Translations under genes and position numbers: made by a program | Assembly: GCA_017462915.1 (NCBI GenBank) | Contig: JAFTQG010000034.1 | Coordinates: forward strand, 1 to 64,000 | Length of the DNA stretch: 64,000 nt | Source of the DNA: Prevotella sp. | Lineage (GTDB): Bacteria > Bacteroidota > Bacteroidia > Bacteroidales > Bacteroidaceae | Direction: 5' to 3' | Notes under the pieces: generated by a model | Databases searched by the model: none | What the model saw: only the letters and a program-made list of their open reading frames with translations | Told to the model about the DNA's origin: nothing | In this document: positions 60,201 through 64,000 of the stretch, piece by piece | Position numbering within the stretch: position 1 is the stretch's first letter | Layout of the letters: each line of letters begins with the position of its first letter

Positions 60201-61276
60201 TTTCCGACATACTTGCCAATCTGTTCTACGCAAATGCCATACACATCCTCTGCCGTATAGCGCTTATACCAATCGGCGACCATAGCCAAGCACTGGTCGA
60301 TGTTCATGTGAGGTTCCCATCCAAGGCGGAACTTTGCCTTGCTGATGTCGAGCATCAGGAGTTTTGCTTCATGCAAGGCATTAGGGTCTGAGACATCATT
60401 GAGCGTGCCGCTGCCGTAGTTACTGATGAGCTTTGTGGCTACATCCCATACTGTGGCGATACTCTCGGCACGCGGGCCGAAATTCCAGCCCTCACAATAC
60501 TTTGTTGGTTCATCCCACATTTTCTGTGCAAGAAGCATATATCCGCCCAGTGGTTCCAATACATGCTGCCAAGGGCGAATGGCTTTCGGACTGCGTATAT
60601 CAATGGTCTTGCCAGCCTCCAATGAACGGATGCAGTCAGGTATGATACGGTCCAAAGCCCAGTCGCCGCCGCCTATGACATTTCCTGCACGCACAGAAGC
60701 GATGCTTACATGATGTTTAGTTCCATAATCTGAAGGATTGAAGAAACTCCTGCGCCATGAACTGATTGCTATCTCCGCAGCACCTTTTGAAGAAGAATAA
60801 GGATCGTAGCCTCCCATCGGCTCGTTCTCACGGTAGCCCCATATCTGCTCTTTGTTTTCATAGCACTTGTCGGTAGTTATCATCACGGCCACCTTCACGC
60901 TGTCGGTGGCACGTATCGCCTCCATGATGTTGATACTTCCCATAACATTGGTCTCGTATGTCTCAACAGGGATATCATAGCTAAGGCGTACCAACGGCTG
61001 GGCTGCAAGATGGAAAACTATCTCCGGCTGATATTCACGGAAGATGTCCTTCATCTTCTCACCATCTCGTATATCAGCCCTGATGTCTGCCTTTATCTTA
61101 TCTCCAATACCCGACAATACGAAATTGTCTTTATCCGAATAAGGATCTAAGCCAACGCCACAGACCTCTGCTCCAAGCTCATGAAGCCAAATGGAAAGCC
61201 AGGAGCCCTTGAAACCTGTGTGACCGGTAACAAGGACTCGCTTGCCTTTATAAAAATTATTGAAAATGTCTTTCAT
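60197..61276 (-). CDS. rfbG: CDP-glucose 4,6-dehydratase
   Basis: 359 residues from ATG 61276 (MKDIFNNFYKGKRVLVTGH). SDR with VTGHTGFKGSW (GxxGxxG, about 16-26), catalytic YSSSKGAAE (YxxxK, about 157-165) and VRAGNVIGGGDWA. It converts CDP-glucose to CDP-4-keto-6-deoxyglucose, the second step of the 3,6-dideoxyhexose pathway. Only 2 bp separate it from the rfbF stop. Confidence 0.93.
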   Translation of the reverse strand: MKDIFNNFYKGKRVLVTGHTGFKGSWLSIWLHELGAEVCGVGLDPYSDKDNFVLSGIGDKIKADIRADIRDGEKMKDIFREYQPEIVFHLAAQPLVRLSYDIPVETYETNVMGSINIMEAIRATDSVKVAVMITTDKCYENKEQIWGYRENEPMGGYDPYSSSKGAAEIAISSWRRSFFNPSDYGTKHHVSIASVRAGNVIGGGDWALDRIIPDCIRSLEAGKTIDIRSPKAIRPWQHVLEPLGGYMLLAQKMWDEPTKYCEGWNFGPRAESIATVWDVATKLISNYGSGTLNDVSDPNALHEAKLLMLDISKAKFRLGWEPHMNIDQCLAMVADWYKRYTAEDVYGICVEQIGKYVGK

Positions 61277-61278
61277 GA

Positions 61279-62076
61279 TTAATATATGTTTGGTACAATT
61301 CGTTCCCATTTCTTCCACGGGGCTGTGCCCGTAGCAAGAAGTTTCTCCAACATTTGTTTTTCTCTAATGTTGTCCATGCATTGCCAAAAGCCTTCGTGAA
61401 TATATGACATTAGTTGCCCTTCACTCGCAAGTTTTGTCAAAGCAATTTTCTCAAAGACACAGTCGTCACCTGTCAAGTAATCAAAGATTTCCGGTTCAAG
61501 AACCATATAACCGGCATTGATTGGCGCGCCATCGCTAATGTTTTTCTCTCTGAATGATTTAACGGCGCCACCCACGATGTCAAGCACACCTTTATCCTGT
61601 GCCATTTTTACAGCTGTAAGTGTGGCCGTCTTACCTTGGCTCTTATGGTATTCTATCAACTTGTTTATATCAACGTCACACACACCATCACCGTAAGTCA
61701 TCAGGAAAGGCTCGTTGCCGACATATTCTTGTATACGCTTGATACGGCCACCTGTCATGGTGTTATATCCAGTATCGACAACTGTAACTTTCCACGGCTC
61801 CATTTTAGTTTGATGGACAGTCATCTCGTTCTTGCCATTACGATAGTCGAATGTAACGTCAGAGTTATGTAAGAAATAGTTTGCGAACCACTCCTTGATA
61901 TACTCCTGCTTGTAACCTGCACATATTATAAACTCGGTATGTCCATAATAGGCATACTCTTTCATGATATGCCACAAAATGGGCATACCGCCAATCTCAA
62001 TCATAGGCTTGGGCTTAAACTGGCTCTCTTCGCTAATGCGTGAGCCAAAACCTCCTGCCAACAATACGACCTTCAT
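61279..62076 (-). CDS. rfbF: Glucose-1-phosphate cytidylyltransferase
   Basis: 265 residues. VVLLAGGFGSRISEESQFKPKP (nucleotide site, about 3-24), DGVCDVDI (metal Asp, about 127-134) and the C-terminal FWQCMDNIREKQML match RfbF. It makes CDP-glucose, the first step of the pathway with rfbG and rfbH. 16 bp after the rfbH stop. Confidence 0.94.
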   Translation of the reverse strand: MKVVLLAGGFGSRISEESQFKPKPMIEIGGMPILWHIMKEYAYYGHTEFIICAGYKQEYIKEWFANYFLHNSDVTFDYRNGKNEMTVHQTKMEPWKVTVVDTGYNTMTGGRIKRIQEYVGNEPFLMTYGDGVCDVDINKLIEYHKSQGKTATLTAVKMAQDKGVLDIVGGAVKSFREKNISDGAPINAGYMVLEPEIFDYLTGDDCVFEKIALTKLASEGQLMSYIHEGFWQCMDNIREKQMLEKLLATGTAPWKKWERIVPNIY

Positions 62077-62091
62077 AGTTATATATGCTGT

Positions 62092-63435
62092 TTAGTTTTT
62101 ACTTTCCACGAATTTCTTTATGGTATTTATCATGTGCTTCAGCATCTCTGCTGTCATGCCGGGATAAACGCCAATCCAGAATGTATTGTTCATCACAAAA
62201 TCGGTGTTCTTCAAGTCTCCCACCTGTCGATATCCTTCACCGCTCTTGCGCATTTCATCAAATGCCGGATGCTTGATGAGGTTACCTGCGAAGAGATTGC
62301 GGGTTTGAATCTTATTGTCCTCCAAATAGCCCGTAAGTTCATTACGTGTAAATCCAGCATCCTCTTTCACGGCTATCAGGAAACCAAACCATGACGGATT
62401 TGAGTTTGCCTCAGGCACAGGCAGTATAATGCCCTGCACATCTTTCAGACCGTCATAGAGAGTCTGATAATTGGCGCGACGTGCAGCAACAATATTATCC
62501 AACTTCTCCAATTGTGCACAACCGATGGCCGCCTGCATATCGGTAATCTTAAGGTTGAATCCGAAATGGCTGTAAACATATTTATGGTCGTAACCTTGTG
62601 GCAACTCACCGAATTTGCCTGTGAAGCGGAGCTTGCAGGTGTTGTCAACACCACCAACACACCAGCAGTCACGTCCCCAGTCACGGAACGAACGGCATAT
62701 TTTGTCAAGCAAAGGATCGTTAGTATATACAGCTCCGCCTTCGCCCATAGTCATGTGGTGCGGAGGATAGAATGAGGATGTACCTATATGTCCCCATGTT
62801 CCTGTTTTCTTAGTAACGCCATCAATCGTATATTCGGAGCCGAGAGCATCGCAATTGTCCTCTATCAGCCAAAGGTTGTGCTGCTCACAGAATGCAAGAA
62901 CGGCTTTCAAATTGAATGGATTGCCCAAAGAATGAGCCATCATCACAGCCTTACACTTTGGGGAGTAGGCCGCCTCCAACTGATTGACATCAATGTCAAA
63001 ACCAGGGAGGCAAACATCAACAAATACTGGTACAGCACCAAACTGGATTATTGGATTCACCGTAGTAGGAAAACCTGCTGCAACTGTAATTACTTCATCC
63101 CCTTTCTTAATTGCCCTATCCCCCAACTTATGTGAAGTGAGGGTATAAAATGCGAGAAGATTGGCTGATGACCCGGAATTGGTTACAGCACAATGTTTCA
63201 CTCCAAGCCAATTTGCGAGGCGTGTCTCAAATTTATGTGTCCATGGACCTTGCGTCAACCAGAAATCGAGTGATGAGTCTATGAGATTGACCATTTCCTC
63301 GTCGTTGAAATAGCGACCGCCATAATTGACAAAAGTCTTACCCGGTACAAACTCTTTCTTTGGTGCGTGTACCTCTTTATAATACTCACGTGTAAGCTCC
63401 AGAATCTGAGCCTTTAATTCTTCTTTTTTTGTCAT
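62092..63435 (-). CDS. rfbH: CDP-6-deoxy-4-keto-glucose 3-dehydrase (E1, RfbH/DdhC type)
   Basis: 447 residues. A PMP-dependent fold-type I protein of the aminotransferase superfamily, but the PLP lysine is replaced by His in SFYPPHHMTMGEGGAV (about 225-240), the hallmark of the E1 3-dehydrase. Cysteines in RSFRDWGRDCWCVGGVDNTC (about 255-274) match those ligating the [2Fe-2S] cluster. Together with a reductase (E3) it removes the C3 hydroxyl to give CDP-4-keto-3,6-dideoxyglucose. E3 is not in the window. Confidence 0.92.
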   Translation of the reverse strand: MTKKEELKAQILELTREYYKEVHAPKKEFVPGKTFVNYGGRYFNDEEMVNLIDSSLDFWLTQGPWTHKFETRLANWLGVKHCAVTNSGSSANLLAFYTLTSHKLGDRAIKKGDEVITVAAGFPTTVNPIIQFGAVPVFVDVCLPGFDIDVNQLEAAYSPKCKAVMMAHSLGNPFNLKAVLAFCEQHNLWLIEDNCDALGSEYTIDGVTKKTGTWGHIGTSSFYPPHHMTMGEGGAVYTNDPLLDKICRSFRDWGRDCWCVGGVDNTCKLRFTGKFGELPQGYDHKYVYSHFGFNLKITDMQAAIGCAQLEKLDNIVAARRANYQTLYDGLKDVQGIILPVPEANSNPSWFGFLIAVKEDAGFTRNELTGYLEDNKIQTRNLFAGNLIKHPAFDEMRKSGEGYRQVGDLKNTDFVMNNTFWIGVYPGMTAEMLKHMINTIKKFVESKN

Positions 63436-63455
63436 GTCTTTTATTGTTAAATTAT

Positions 63456-64000
63456 TTATTTTCTTAAATGTAACTTACTCCTTACAAAACCCATAATGGT
63501 ATTCTTTTCACTGTTTGTTAAAACAATTAACCATGAAAAGAAGAAAATAGAGGCTGTTGATAAAAAACATATAGTTATAAAACGAACCCAACCGTCTTGT
63601 ATGTAATATATAACAGCCAAACAAATCGTTATAGACAATATACTCATAGCAAGAATCCTCCCAATAGCCTGCTGAAAATAATATCTGAAAGATATGCCTA
63701 CTGCAAATTTATTTATAGCAATACGTGGATAAAAAGCCAATATATTTATTATATTTCCTAAAGCGACTGCCAATATGGGGCTCTCGTAAATCTTTAATGT
63801 AAAATATGTTGATAAAAATATCAACCATTGGGCAGAACAATTTAGTATTTGGTAGTTTCGTATCTTGCCTGTTGCCGTATTTAATGTTCCTACAGTATTT
63901 AATAATATATCTACCAAGGCATTTAAAAGGGTTAGTTGTACAAAGACCCCAGCGTATGGAGGAACTTCTTTCAGCCATTTAGACAGAAAGAAATCTGTTT
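63456..64000 (-). CDS. Polysaccharide flippase (Wzx-like), C-terminal part, open to the window edge
   Basis: The frame is open from the window edge (...TDFFLSKWLKEVPPYAGVF...) to a stop at 63456, about 180 residues. Three or four helices (LNALVDILLNTVG; ILAVALGNIINILAFYP; ILAMSILSITICLAVIYYI; FITICFLSTASIFFFSWLIV) resemble the end of MATE/MOP-type Wzx flippases. The N-terminus lies beyond 64000. It would move lipid-linked repeat units across the membrane. Confidence 0.75.
   Translation of the reverse strand, partial: TDFFLSKWLKEVPPYAGVFVQLTLLNALVDILLNTVGTLNTATGKIRNYQILNCSAQWLIFLSTYFTLKIYESPILAVALGNIINILAFYPRIAINKFAVGISFRYYFQQAIGRILAMSILSITICLAVIYYIQDGWVRFITICFLSTASIFFFSWLIVLTNSEKNTIMGFVRSKLHLRK

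Overview
The window looks like a chromosomal segment of a Bacteroidales bacterium, most likely Prevotellaceae. The sequence-based reasons are: promoters of the Bacteroidetes type (TTG, 17-23 nt, TAnnTTTG) in front of many genes; a short primary sigma factor of 290 residues without the long N-terminal region 1.1; DUF5686, BACON, DUF4248 and smalltalk proteins; and an inositol-lipid operon arranged like the one known from Bacteroides. No species is claimed.

Layout. Positions 1-31 kb are a housekeeping backbone: a fucose-isomerase-like gene, a split ThrE-type exporter with a small membrane protein, a LysR regulator between two inverted copies of a 200-bp repeat, a sodium:solute symporter, a DUF5686 outer-membrane protein, a five-gene inositol-lipid operon (pgpA-like, gtrA-like, CDP-alcohol transferase, PAP2/AUR1-like, ino1), leuB, metAA, a U32 peptidase, galM, yihY, RNase P RNA, rpoD, an operon of uncharacterised lipoproteins and membrane proteins, a TPR histidine kinase with a LuxR-type regulator, and a HigBA-like toxin-antitoxin pair.

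Positions 32-64 kb are a large surface-polysaccharide locus, visibly richer in A+T than the flank and read on the minus strand in two blocks (about 48.4 to 32.2 kb, and beyond 64 kb to 53.5 kb). The blocks are separated by a plus-strand cassette (VapE/BT4734-like protein, DUF4248, HU-like, smalltalk, amidase) of the kind often found beside Bacteroidales capsule loci. The distal block carries rfbF, rfbG and rfbH for CDP-4-keto-3,6-dideoxyglucose, plus a YerE-like thiamine-diphosphate enzyme and a reductase. A 3,6-dideoxyhexose, possibly branched like yersiniose, is therefore the likely marker sugar. The proximal block has at least seven glycosyltransferases, a Wzy-like polymerase and a WecG/TagA/CpsF transferase; a partial Wzx-like flippase lies at the window edge.

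The most interesting signal is a set of four poly-G tracts of 7-9 bases, all in coding DNA of the polysaccharide locus and all in genes for non-sugar decorations (three acyltransferases, one pyruvyltransferase). In every case eight Gs give the full-length frame. Two genes have eight and are intact; one has nine and one has seven, and these two are frameshifted. This is what slipped-strand phase variation of polysaccharide acylation and pyruvylation would look like. A second signal is a group of intergenic repeats: two MITE-like families, arrays with an exact 22-bp period placed just 3' of genes, and T/G-rich arrays with an 8-bp period.
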